33,838 nt of DNA, taken from contig CAYFJO010000068.1 of assembly GCA_964343305.1 (NCBI GenBank), positions 1 through 33,838 on the forward strand, in the 5' to 3' direction. Origin of the DNA: CAYFJO01 sp964343305 (GTDB lineage: Bacteria > Planctomycetota > Planctomycetia > Pirellulales > Pirellulaceae). Positions 15,928 to 23,982 of this stretch are shown in pieces (the first letter of the stretch is position 1; each line of letters starts with the position of its first letter). The notes below the pieces were generated by a model. The model was not told the origin of the DNA, did no database searches, and saw only the letters and a program-made list of their open reading frames with translations. The position numbers and the translations under genes were made by a program.

Positions 15928-17517
15928 TCAGTGCATCTGGAATTCAGGCGTGCAAAGGATCAAATGCAAGGCGCGGCGGAGCTGATGCTCTATTTCTCTC
16001 AGGTCGTTTCTCTCGTCGTTGCTGGCCAGTGTCCACCCGCGCGATTCGAGGAATGCGACCGCCTCGGCGCGTTGAGAATCGGACAGCGGCACGCGCAGGA
16101 ATCGCTGTTCCAAATGTTCGACCGCTTTAGCAGCCGTGTTAGCGCCTGCGTTTGCGACCCAGTCCATTGCAGAGAAGTCTGCCTCGCGCGCCGCGAGGCT
16201 CTGTTTGACAGGTACCCAAGCCAGAGCTGGCGGCAGCACCAAAGTCGGCCGCGACGGATCCACTTCGGCGCCGAGCAGAAGTCTGCCGGCGACATTGTAT
16301 CGAGCCAGCAACGTGGAACTGGTGATCCACGCCGGGCCGCCTTCCCAGCCTTCGACCGTCGGCGGATAGAAGAGCACTTGGCCCATCTCAGCCAGGTCGG
16401 TCTTGAGTCGGCCTGTCTGTGGAACTTCCCGTAGGCCCATCGCCTTCCAGGTTGAAACCAGATACTCGACCGGACTCTTGACACGAGTCGCAATTGCACT
16501 TTCGGAATAAAATGCCTTGCTTAGCATCAGTTGGTGGAGAACCGGTCGGACTCGGTTGCCGCCGATGCGGTAGGTCCAGATCATGGTGTTGATCTGCGCT
16601 TCGGTCGGCTCGTCGTGAGCAAAGAACTTGAACAGTTCGGTGCAGATGAAACGCGCGTGTTGGTGCTTACCGATAATGATCTCGACGACATCAGTCCCAT
16701 CGAAGTTGCCAGTCTGACCTAAGAATGTCTTCTCGCCCGAGTCATGCTGGTTTCGCCGAAACAGAAACGAACCGTCGCCAGTGAATGTCCAACCTGTGAG
16801 TGCTCGGGCCGCTGCCTTGATGTCCTCTTCGGTGTAGTTGCCTTCGCCCAGCGTGAACAGCTCCATCAATTCACGTGCGTAGTTTTCATTTGGGCGGCCC
16901 TTGACGTTGGCGTTGTTGTTCAAGTAGCGCAGCATCGCGGGATCCTTGGAGACGGCAAGAATCAGTTCGCCCACATTGCCCGCGCAAAGCCGACGAAACA
17001 TCTGGTTTTGCCGAATCAACGCGGACGACATGTACACGCCCGCGTTGGACGTTGTCAGGTGGCCGTGCCAGAAGAGCGTGAGCTTCTCTTCCAAAGGACG
17101 TTTGCTGAGCAGCATCCGCTCAAGCCACCAATCGCGGGCAGCTTCGATTTGTCGATTGTCGAATGCGACGCGTCCGAAGAAGACCTGCAAGTTGCGCTGA
17201 TATTTGGTCTGGCCTGCGGTTGGCGGCGGCGGTACATATGGTTGTACGAGGAAATCGCGCAGACGTTCGTCTTGGGTGACCTGCTGGAAATTGACGAGTC
17301 GGTCAACCGCCTGCCTGGGCGACAACAATGCAAGTTCGTCAATCTCTTCGAGCGTGCCACCGAATCCAGCGCGATCGAGAAGATGAGCCGCAGTCCGCTG
17401 GTTCCAGTCGGCTGCCTCAATGGGCGCAAGTGGTTTCTGTCGCTGCTGGGCCTTAGCAGGTTGCGCCGGCTGTGCCGCGACCAGTAGACAATACGTCACA
17501 AGTTGCAGGCCTCTCAT
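15928..17517 (-). CDS. DUF1800 domain protein, exported
   Basis: The 529-residue product starts with a likely signal peptide (MRGLQLVTYCLLVAAQPAQPAKAQQ). The DUF1800 signature follows: WNQRTAAHLLDRAGFGGTLEEIDEL, RDWWLERMLLSKRPLEEKLTLFWHGHLTTS, LRYLNNNANVKGRPNENYARELMELFTLGEGNYTEEDIKAAARALTGWTF, HDSGEKTFLG and FICTELFKFFAHDEP (each quoted piece is only a part of a longer match). The function of the family is unknown. The ATG overlaps the TGA of the upstream lipoprotein gene by 4 nt (ATGA), which shows translational coupling. DUF1501 follows closely downstream. Confidence 0.92.
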   Translation of the reverse strand: MRGLQLVTYCLLVAAQPAQPAKAQQRQKPLAPIEAADWNQRTAAHLLDRAGFGGTLEEIDELALLSPRQAVDRLVNFQQVTQDERLRDFLVQPYVPPPPTAGQTKYQRNLQVFFGRVAFDNRQIEAARDWWLERMLLSKRPLEEKLTLFWHGHLTTSNAGVYMSSALIRQNQMFRRLCAGNVGELILAVSKDPAMLRYLNNNANVKGRPNENYARELMELFTLGEGNYTEEDIKAAARALTGWTFTGDGSFLFRRNQHDSGEKTFLGQTGNFDGTDVVEIIIGKHQHARFICTELFKFFAHDEPTEAQINTMIWTYRIGGNRVRPVLHQLMLSKAFYSESAIATRVKSPVEYLVSTWKAMGLREVPQTGRLKTDLAEMGQVLFYPPTVEGWEGGPAWITSSTLLARYNVAGRLLLGAEVDPSRPTLVLPPALAWVPVKQSLAAREADFSAMDWVANAGANTAAKAVEHLEQRFLRVPLSDSQRAEAVAFLESRGWTLASNDERNDLREIEHQLRRALHLILCTPEFQMH

Positions 17518-18275
17518 TCGTCAACCTCTTGTCGGCATGTGAATTTGGCGATCCAGTCGCGATCCTGCTTCTCCTGCAACTCCTTGAGTTTAAACTCCCA
17601 AGTCAATGTGCGGCCTTCGATTCGATGAGCGTTATGGTCGGTTACTTCACCCGGGCAGTTGATCGAGATTTTCAACACAGAATCGCCCAAGTCAAATGCC
17701 TCAGGTCGGGTCGCAGTGCCAGGCGTGCCGATCATGTCTGCCTCAATTTCTTCGGGGCTGCGTGCAGCCTGCACAACGCGGCGGAAGTGGAGAAGATCAC
17801 CGTCCTGGGTTAACGTCAGCTTCTGAAACGGGCCGATGTCCGGTCCCGCATTTTTTCGAGCAGACATACTGGCCGTTCCTTCCTTGCCAGGAGTCGCCCC
17901 CACGGCGGCGGCGATTGCGTTTCGCGAATCCGGCCTGATGCGGATGTCGTTCAGAGCAGCAACATTGTCGAACGAAAGATCGACCTCGTACTGCTCGTTC
18001 ACTATTTCGTGCTTCTTGCCTTCGCGATCCGTAAACGTGCCTTGGCTTTGGTCATTCGCGAACGACGTCAAGCGGACTCCATCAGGCAGATTGGGCCGGA
18101 GCCAATCGGCTGTCGGATTACCTGGTAGCCAACGCATCCCGATTTGCGGGAACGTGACCTTCATGTGGACTCTACCCGAGCCGTCCTTCCGCAACGTGAT
18201 ACTCTCTTCGATACGAACGCAGCCGACACAGAGCGTCATCGCGATCAAAGACAGCAAGAGAATGCGAGCGGACAT
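17514..18275 (-). CDS. Lipoprotein of unknown function
   Basis: With its start at 18275, supported by a strong GGGGAG Shine-Dalgarno 5 nt upstream, the 253-residue product begins MSARILLLSLIAMTLCVGC: an ideal lipoprotein signal with Cys19. The longer frame to 18344 lacks this logic. The mature part opens VRIEESITLRKDGSGRVHMKVTFP, which resembles the beta-rich LppM-type domain of lipoproteins whose first strands read as 'ITLNKDGSG', and later has a second half rich in beta strands ending WEFKLKELQEKQDRDWIAKFTC. It overlaps the DUF1800 start by 4 nt and is 76 bp downstream of the FHA-kinase gene, so all four genes probably share a transcript. Confidence 0.75.
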   Translation of the reverse strand: MSARILLLSLIAMTLCVGCVRIEESITLRKDGSGRVHMKVTFPQIGMRWLPGNPTADWLRPNLPDGVRLTSFANDQSQGTFTDREGKKHEIVNEQYEVDLSFDNVAALNDIRIRPDSRNAIAAAVGATPGKEGTASMSARKNAGPDIGPFQKLTLTQDGDLLHFRRVVQAARSPEEIEADMIGTPGTATRPEAFDLGDSVLKISINCPGEVTDHNAHRIEGRTLTWEFKLKELQEKQDRDWIAKFTCRQEVDE

Positions 18276-18351
18276 GGCGACTCCCCAAGCAATTTGAGCT
18301 TCACTAGTTTTCATGAATGACGTCATTTGTACGATGACGGCCAATTTCGAA

Positions 18352-19599
18352 TCAGACCCAATTGGAGTGGTCGGCGTCGAGGTTATGGAACTTGCCGATC
18401 GTCTCGAGGTCTCGAAGCATTTGGCTGGGCCATTGGAAGCGATCGTCGGGGGTCTTGGCCAGCATCCTGAGTACCGCGTCCTGGAATCGTTCGTCGACCG
18501 ACAGTTGTATCTCTTTCGGTTTGATCGGCTCAGCCTCGCGAACGGCCCGAACTAATTCCGGGGTCGAGTCGGCTTCGAACGGGGGGCGCCCCGTTAACAA
18601 GGCATAGAGGGTTGCGCCCAAGCCATAAATATCGCTGCGAATGTCTACGTCAGCACCGTCTCGTGTTCTCTCCGGAGACATGTAGGGCAGGTCGCCGATC
18701 ATCTGGCCGGGAGCGGTGACTTGTCGAGCGTGTGCGCCTTCGAGAGCCTTGGCCAGCATCAAATCGCAGAGCTTAGTGACCTTGTCCCCCTTGCGTTGCA
18801 TCAGATTTTGAGGAGTGATGTTTCGATGGATGATTTTGTGTTCGTAAGCACATTCGAGCGCTCGGCCGATATGGACGGCGACGCGATAGGCTTCGCGCCA
18901 ATCCAGCATTCCTTGAATGCCGATCAGGTCGATGATCTCCATGATGCTGGAGCCTTCGATATACTCCATCGCGCACCAGCAGAGTTTTCCTTTCTTGCCG
19001 GCGTGATAAAGCTCGACCAGGTTGGTGTGCTTGATGTCGACCATCGTTTGAACCGCGCGGACGAATCGGTCTTGCTGCTCTTCATTGGCCGTGACAAGTG
19101 GGTCCAGGACCTTCATGGCGGCGGGCCGATTTTGTTTTGTATCCCAAGCTCGAAACATCATGCTCGTGTTGCCCTTGTGCATGATCTCTTCCAGCTTGTA
19201 GTGGGCCATTGATTGGCCGACCAGATCTTTGAGCGAAGTTGATGTGCCGGCTACTGGTTGAGCTGGTGGTGGCGCTGCCCCAACGACCGTTTCCTTTTCT
19301 TTGGGACTTTCCGCTTCGTATCGCAGATGAGTATCGCCAACCTGAAATGTCACACCAGGCATCAACTCGCGCTGGGTAACGCGAGTGCCCTCAATAAACG
19401 TCCCCGACGAACTGCCTGCGTCCGCCAGAACGACGCACCCCTTTTCTACGTGAACCTGGCAGTGCACGCGAGACATGCGAGGATCGTTAACTTGCGTATC
19501 ACTCGCCTCGCCACGTCCGATGACAAGCGACTCTCCGTCCTCAAGTGGAAAACTTCGGCCCTTATCCGGGCCAGCGATTACGACCAGTTTTCGTTGCAT
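18352..19599 (-). CDS. FHA domain plus Ser/Thr kinase-like (probable pseudokinase)
   Basis: The 415-residue product has an N-terminal FHA domain (about 5-95) with the phosphothreonine-binding residues GR (28-29), SRVH (43-46) and SSGT (about 69-72), joined by a Pro/Ala linker to a protein kinase domain (about 130-405). The ATP-anchoring lysine is present (AAMKVL, about 162). However, the catalytic loop is HRNITPQNLM (about 257) instead of HRDxxxxN, and the DFG motif is replaced by DLM (LCDLMLAKALEG, about 278). The glycine loop is also weak (MHKGNTSMMF). PYMSPERT and SDIYGLGATLYALLTGRPPF are normal. No TM helix is seen, so it is cytoplasmic. It likely binds phosphoproteins and may signal without catalysis. 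Confidence 0.88.
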   Translation of the reverse strand: MQRKLVVIAGPDKGRSFPLEDGESLVIGRGEASDTQVNDPRMSRVHCQVHVEKGCVVLADAGSSSGTFIEGTRVTQRELMPGVTFQVGDTHLRYEAESPKEKETVVGAAPPPAQPVAGTSTSLKDLVGQSMAHYKLEEIMHKGNTSMMFRAWDTKQNRPAAMKVLDPLVTANEEQQDRFVRAVQTMVDIKHTNLVELYHAGKKGKLCWCAMEYIEGSSIMEIIDLIGIQGMLDWREAYRVAVHIGRALECAYEHKIIHRNITPQNLMQRKGDKVTKLCDLMLAKALEGAHARQVTAPGQMIGDLPYMSPERTRDGADVDIRSDIYGLGATLYALLTGRPPFEADSTPELVRAVREAEPIKPKEIQLSVDERFQDAVLRMLAKTPDDRFQWPSQMLRDLETIGKFHNLDADHSNWV

Positions 19600-19693
19600 G
19601 GCGTTTTAATCCGAGAACAAAGGATCGGTAAGCGTGCTTAACATTCTAGGTTGGTTTGAGTGTGTTTTGTAGGGTCCGTTGTGCAACCAAAAA

Positions 19694-19742
19694 GTAGGAC
19701 GGATTTTCAATCCGTCGCGGACGGTTTGAAAAACCGTCCTAC
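19694..19742. repeat. 49-bp dispersed palindromic repeat, copy A
   Basis: The element begins GTAGGACGGATTTTCAATCC and ends GGTTTGAAAAACCGTCCTAC. The 7-bp outer ends (GTAGGAC/GTCCTAC) pair, and each half also forms its own hairpin (GACGGATT..AATCCGTC and ACGGTTT..AAACCGT). The reverse complement of copy B (30045-30093) is nearly identical. It lies between the FHA-kinase gene and the large kinase gene. The short frame across it (RTDFQSVADGLKNRPT) is a by-product of the repeat. Confidence 0.9.
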
Positions 19743-19773
19743 AACAATGCACGCACGGCTCGCACGAGTAAGA

Positions 19774-22700
19774 CTAGTCAGGCGGAGTAGGGTTTTCGGG
19801 GGCAATGCGTTCAGCAGCCGTGTCGATGGTCAGCGCCAGCCGGAAGCCGAGGTTGTGTAAGCGGTAGTCCTGCGCGTAGAAGAACCGATACGCGGAGCGG
19901 CAGTACCTCGCGTCAACATTCAAGGCGCCGCCGCGATTCACGCGGTAAGAGCCCGTTGGGCCGCTCGGATCGTCCACGGGTGACTTCGCGTAGTAGCCGG
20001 ACGCGAAGTGATCGGCACACCATTCCCAGACGTTGCCGTGCAGGTCGTAAAGCCCGAACGCATTGGGCCGCAACTGACCCACCGGATGAGTCTTGCCGCC
20101 CGAATTCAAATCGAACCAACCATGTTCCTGCAGCGCGGTCTCGTTGTCGCCACTGTGCCAAAACTTCGTCGTCCCCCCACGGCAGGCATATTCCCATTGT
20201 GCTTCCGTGGGCAACGCAAACTCCACCGCCTCAGCAAAAGCACCCTCGTTCAATTTCGTTAGGAAAGGCTGAATGTCGTTCCAACTCACCTTCTCCACCG
20301 GATGCGCCGGGTTGTCCTTGAAAGTCGATGGGTTGCTGTCCATCACGGCCTGCCACTGGGCTTGCGTCACTTCATACTTAGCCAGATAGAAAGGTCGCGT
20401 AATCCGTACACGATGCTGAGGGCCTTCACTGTGGATGATGTCGACGGCCCACGTTTCATCGTTGGTTTTCGCCTCTTCCAGAAAGCGTTGCCTTTCCTCG
20501 TCAGTCGAGCCCATCAGAAACTCACCAGGCGGGATGAGCATGAAGGCCATCGTCTCGCCGCCGGGTAGTTCGACCGTCTTCTCGACCGGCTGGCCGAGGT
20601 AATCGGCCCACGCCCGTTGATGTTTCTTTGCTTCCACTCCCTTGAAAGGCGAGACTGCAAGCGGGGGCGCTGTCCAACCGGCGGGTCCAACGGTCTTCCG
20701 CGCATCGAACGGACCATAGGTGATTTTGCAGTTCGGCAAGGCCTTGTACAGTTCGGCAACGCCCGCATCGCTGACCTGTGTGTTATCGAGCCAAAGAATA
20801 TTGAGTTGCTTCAGTTCCTTGAGGTGTACGAGGGCTGAGTCACTCGTTTTAGTGTTGGTGAGGAAAAGACCTGTGAGATTGGTCAGTCCCTTGAGGTGTT
20901 TCAGGCCGACATCGTGGACCTGCGTGTTGCCAAGCTGCAGCTCCGTAAGCCCCGTCAGTCCTTTGAGGTGTTCCAAGCCTGTATCACTGACCCGTGTACC
21001 ACTGAGGTAAAGATTGGTGAGATTCGTCAACCCTTTGAGGTGTTCCAGCCCCGCATCACTGACCTGTGTGGCGGCGAGGTGAAGCTCTGTGAGCTGCGAC
21101 AGTTCCTTTACGTGCTTGAGGCCGGCATCACTGATCTTTGTGCCAATGAGGTGAAGTCTGGTGAGATTGTTCAAGCCCTTCAGACGTTCCAAGTCCGCAT
21201 CACGGACCGGCGTCTCCCGCAAGTCGATTGTGAACGGCTGTTGCGGCAACTGATCAGCATTGGTGCCATTTCCAAGGTTGGTCTTGATGGTCCCGCCAAT
21301 TCTGCGCACCCACTCCATCACTGCGAGGTTGCGTTCCGTCGATGTCCCACCATCAACTCGCACCCACTTCGCGTTCACGATCTTGCCGTCATGGCCGTTG
21401 CCCGAGAAGTCTTTCAGCACATCGTCCGCCCCTTCATCGAAGTGGTACAGTGCCAACGTGTCTGCATCAGGATCAAATCGAGTGTCTGGTGTGAATTTGC
21501 CTTGAAAACGTTCGGACTGGGAGATTCGAACTTCGTCGATCTTGCCATTGAATTCCGGTCCAGCGATTCTCAGGTGACTCATCTTACTGACTGGCGGTGG
21601 GCTATCTTGAGGTTGTTTTCCTGCAAGTTTGCCGTCGACGAACAGCCTCACTTCATCGGCCGCGTACACCGCTGCAACGTGGACTCGCGCGCCTGGCTGG
21701 CAAGCAATGTCCGACGTCAAGTTGAAGTTGGACTTTTTGTCGCCGCCTGTTGTTGCCCAATTCAGAGTCTTGTCTTTGTTGACAATCGCTATTCGGATTT
21801 CGTCGCCCAGAGACAGCACGTCACTCTCGGTTGCACTGGTTAGATCTGGCGTGATGTAACCTTCGATTGTCAACGGGCGTTTCGGATCGACTAGCAGCTT
21901 TTCGATGGACACACTCGACTTGCTATCGAATGCGAGTTCATAGTTGTCAACAACCTTCAAACCAAGAGCGTCTTCTCCCGCCTTGTCCGACTTGAAGACT
22001 TTCGGTTCGCCGTCTACCCATTCGACTCGCAGGACGACCTTGTCTCCCTTGCGGACCGTGAAATTGTTGGTCTCAAAAACGAAGTCGCCTTTGCGGACAG
22101 TAAAAGAATGTTCGCCGGGAACCAGCTCAATCGGCGCATCGTCAGCGTTGTTGACAGTGATTCCTTCGGTCGAGGAAATGACTCGAATATCGGGGTCGCT
22201 AAACTGGACTTTGACGGTCCCATTCGGAGTTCGCAAGAACAGCGTGATAATTCCAAACAACAGCACCAATGCACCGCCGCCGGCTGCCGCCATGATGAGC
22301 TTCCAGGGTGGTCCACCGCGCTGGCCGCTGGTATCGGTCGGCTGAGTTGTGGCACGGTCTCCCGACCTTGTCACGTCCACGACCGCAGGTCTCCCGGCAT
22401 CGATTTCTGCCGTTTGGAGACCTTCGGTCGGCGAAGACGGGGCGGTCTGGAGACCCGCCCCGAGCGCGTGACCCGCCCCGAGCGCGTGATCCGCGACTGA
22501 CGAGTCTTCCATCTTGCGTGTTGAAGTTGCCGCATCAGCTACGACGGAATCCGGCGGCCAGTTCGTCGTTTCGGCACGCTGAGCATCTTCCGACATCGGT
22601 TCAGCGTCATCATCAGTTTTGGGCGCAATTGTGGATACACCAGTTTTCGAGAATTTAACCAATGCTGCTGCGAACTCTTTCATCGACACATATCGACTTT

Positions 22701-23850
22701 CAGGCTTCTTAGCCATCGCTTTGAGGCAGATTGCGTCCAGAGCGCTGTCAATTTCCGACCAATGAGTAGATGGGGGTTTTGGTTCGTCCAAGGCGATCTG
22801 AGAAAGAACCGCCAGCAAGTCGCCGGAAAAGGGAACTTGCCCGGTGAGCATCTGGTACATGATCACGCCAAGACTGTAGATGTCGCAACCTGGCCCCATC
22901 TGTTCGACCTTTCCAGAAACTTGTTCTGGCGACATATAGTCGGGCGTGCCCATCAATTGGCCGGCCTTTGTCAATTGCGTGTCACCTTTGCCCTCGCGGC
23001 GCGCCAAGCCAAAGTCCATGATCACCGGCTGACTTTTGGTGTTGATCATGATGTTGGCGGGCTTTAAGTCGCGATGAATGACGCCGACTTCGTGTGCATG
23101 TTGAAGCGCGGTGGCCAGAACGTGGGTCAGCTTGACGACCTGGCGAATCGGTAGCGGCTTGTTGGGACGGATGAATTGGTTGAGCGGTTTGCCTTCGATG
23201 TAAGCCATCGCCATGTATTGAATTCCTTCGAACTCTGACACATCGTAAATTGGACAGATGTTGGGATGCTGAATCTGAGCCACCGCCCGGGCTTCGCGGC
23301 GGAATCGATCGAGTGCATCATCTTTGTCATCATCGATGAAAGGCACTTTGATGGCGATCTTGCGGTCAAGCTGCGGATCTTCGGCCAGAAATACTGCTCC
23401 CATTCCGCCTTTGCCAAGCGTCTTGAGGATCTTGTAGCGACCGAATTGCTCAGGAATGTCGGCAAAGTTCGCGGCGGCACTGGATGGGGAGATGGTATCG
23501 GATGGCGGAATCGTCCTTGCGTGGCTCGAATCCACGGGCTGAGGCGGAACGGTCACGTCGTTTCGGCTGCCAGATTGGGTGGCTACGTTGGAAGAGGCTA
23601 CACGACCAATCGCCGAAACGGATTCAACAAGTTGCTCGCATTCAGATTCGTTTTCGTAACTGTCGCCATCCGCTTTGATTTGTAAACTGGATATCAAGGT
23701 ATCACTCACAGGGCCGATCGTTTCGATCGATGCCTGACACGCATCACACTTTTCAACATGGTCGAGGACCAATTCGTGCCGTCGCTCATCCAGCTTTCCC
23801 AAAAGGAAAACGGCTAGAGCTTTGTGGCTTGGGCATTTGATATCGGGCAT
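19774..23850 (-). CDS. Giant Ser/Thr kinase with anti-sigma-type zinc motif, LamG, LRR and SUMF1/FGE-like domains
   Basis: The 1358-residue product starts at 23850 (AAGGA Shine-Dalgarno 8 nt upstream). Its N-terminus (1-40) has the zinc-binding motif HVEKCDAC, the Hx3Cx2C pattern of ZAS anti-sigma factors. An active-looking kinase domain follows at about 135-395 (GKGGMGAVFLAE, AIKVPF, HRDLKPANIM, DFGLAR, GTPDYMSPEQ). After a repeat-rich linker there is one TM helix (about 520-541). Outside the membrane are a LamG/concanavalin-like domain (about 635-840), six 24-residue leucine-rich repeats (about 855-1050, LTELHLAATQVSDAGLEHL type) and a SUMF1/formylglycine-generating-enzyme-like domain (about 1095-1350, MLIPPGEFLMGS, EVTQAQWQAVMD, PVEKVSWND, ALPTEAQWEYACRGG). 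The ECF sigma gene is just upstream. A receptor kinase controlling that sigma factor is the likely role. Confidence 0.92.
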   Translation of the reverse strand: MPDIKCPSHKALAVFLLGKLDERRHELVLDHVEKCDACQASIETIGPVSDTLISSLQIKADGDSYENESECEQLVESVSAIGRVASSNVATQSGSRNDVTVPPQPVDSSHARTIPPSDTISPSSAAANFADIPEQFGRYKILKTLGKGGMGAVFLAEDPQLDRKIAIKVPFIDDDKDDALDRFRREARAVAQIQHPNICPIYDVSEFEGIQYMAMAYIEGKPLNQFIRPNKPLPIRQVVKLTHVLATALQHAHEVGVIHRDLKPANIMINTKSQPVIMDFGLARREGKGDTQLTKAGQLMGTPDYMSPEQVSGKVEQMGPGCDIYSLGVIMYQMLTGQVPFSGDLLAVLSQIALDEPKPPSTHWSEIDSALDAICLKAMAKKPESRYVSMKEFAAALVKFSKTGVSTIAPKTDDDAEPMSEDAQRAETTNWPPDSVVADAATSTRKMEDSSVADHALGAGHALGAGLQTAPSSPTEGLQTAEIDAGRPAVVDVTRSGDRATTQPTDTSGQRGGPPWKLIMAAAGGGALVLLFGIITLFLRTPNGTVKVQFSDPDIRVISSTEGITVNNADDAPIELVPGEHSFTVRKGDFVFETNNFTVRKGDKVVLRVEWVDGEPKVFKSDKAGEDALGLKVVDNYELAFDSKSSVSIEKLLVDPKRPLTIEGYITPDLTSATESDVLSLGDEIRIAIVNKDKTLNWATTGGDKKSNFNLTSDIACQPGARVHVAAVYAADEVRLFVDGKLAGKQPQDSPPPVSKMSHLRIAGPEFNGKIDEVRISQSERFQGKFTPDTRFDPDADTLALYHFDEGADDVLKDFSGNGHDGKIVNAKWVRVDGGTSTERNLAVMEWVRRIGGTIKTNLGNGTNADQLPQQPFTIDLRETPVRDADLERLKGLNNLTRLHLIGTKISDAGLKHVKELSQLTELHLAATQVSDAGLEHLKGLTNLTNLYLSGTRVSDTGLEHLKGLTGLTELQLGNTQVHDVGLKHLKGLTNLTGLFLTNTKTSDSALVHLKELKQLNILWLDNTQVSDAGVAELYKALPNCKITYGPFDARKTVGPAGWTAPPLAVSPFKGVEAKKHQRAWADYLGQPVEKTVELPGGETMAFMLIPPGEFLMGSTDEERQRFLEEAKTNDETWAVDIIHSEGPQHRVRITRPFYLAKYEVTQAQWQAVMDSNPSTFKDNPAHPVEKVSWNDIQPFLTKLNEGAFAEAVEFALPTEAQWEYACRGGTTKFWHSGDNETALQEHGWFDLNSGGKTHPVGQLRPNAFGLYDLHGNVWEWCADHFASGYYAKSPVDDPSGPTGSYRVNRGGALNVDARYCRSAYRFFYAQDYRLHNLGFRLALTIDTAAERIAPENPTPPD
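22453..22488. repeat. 18-bp tandem repeat inside the kinase linker
   Basis: ACCCGCCCCGAGCGCGTG occurs at 22453-22470 and again at 22471-22488, coding on the minus strand for HALGAG twice. The adjoining 22415-22455 contains inverted GGAGACC/GGTCTGGAGACC sequences, translated as LQTAPSSPTEGLQTA. The block resembles a palindromic repeat captured in frame between the kinase domain and the TM helix. Confidence 0.8.
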
Positions 23851-23982
23851 GGTCGAGATCCTTGGCGAATGAACGCGGGAAATGTGTCCTAACAAAGTAA
23901 CGCAGGAAGTTGGACATCATTCTTTGGGAACTTCTTACGAAAGCCGTAAGATGTTGTGTACGAGTGCTTTAAGACAGCGAGC

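Noticed and set aside
19660..19860. Open reading frame with RTDFQSVADGLKNRPT
   Set aside because: Its recognisable part is only the translation of the 49-bp palindromic repeat, and the rest overlaps the end of the kinase gene on the other strand.
20690..21280. Regular DNA-level periodicity, possible repeat array or CRISPR
   Set aside because: The period is 72 bp and matches 24-residue leucine-rich repeats of the kinase on the minus strand; the units are diverged and there are no spacers.
20896..21843. 315-codon plus-strand frame opposite the large kinase
   Set aside because: The minus strand has continuous LRR and LamG homology here, so this is a shadow frame.
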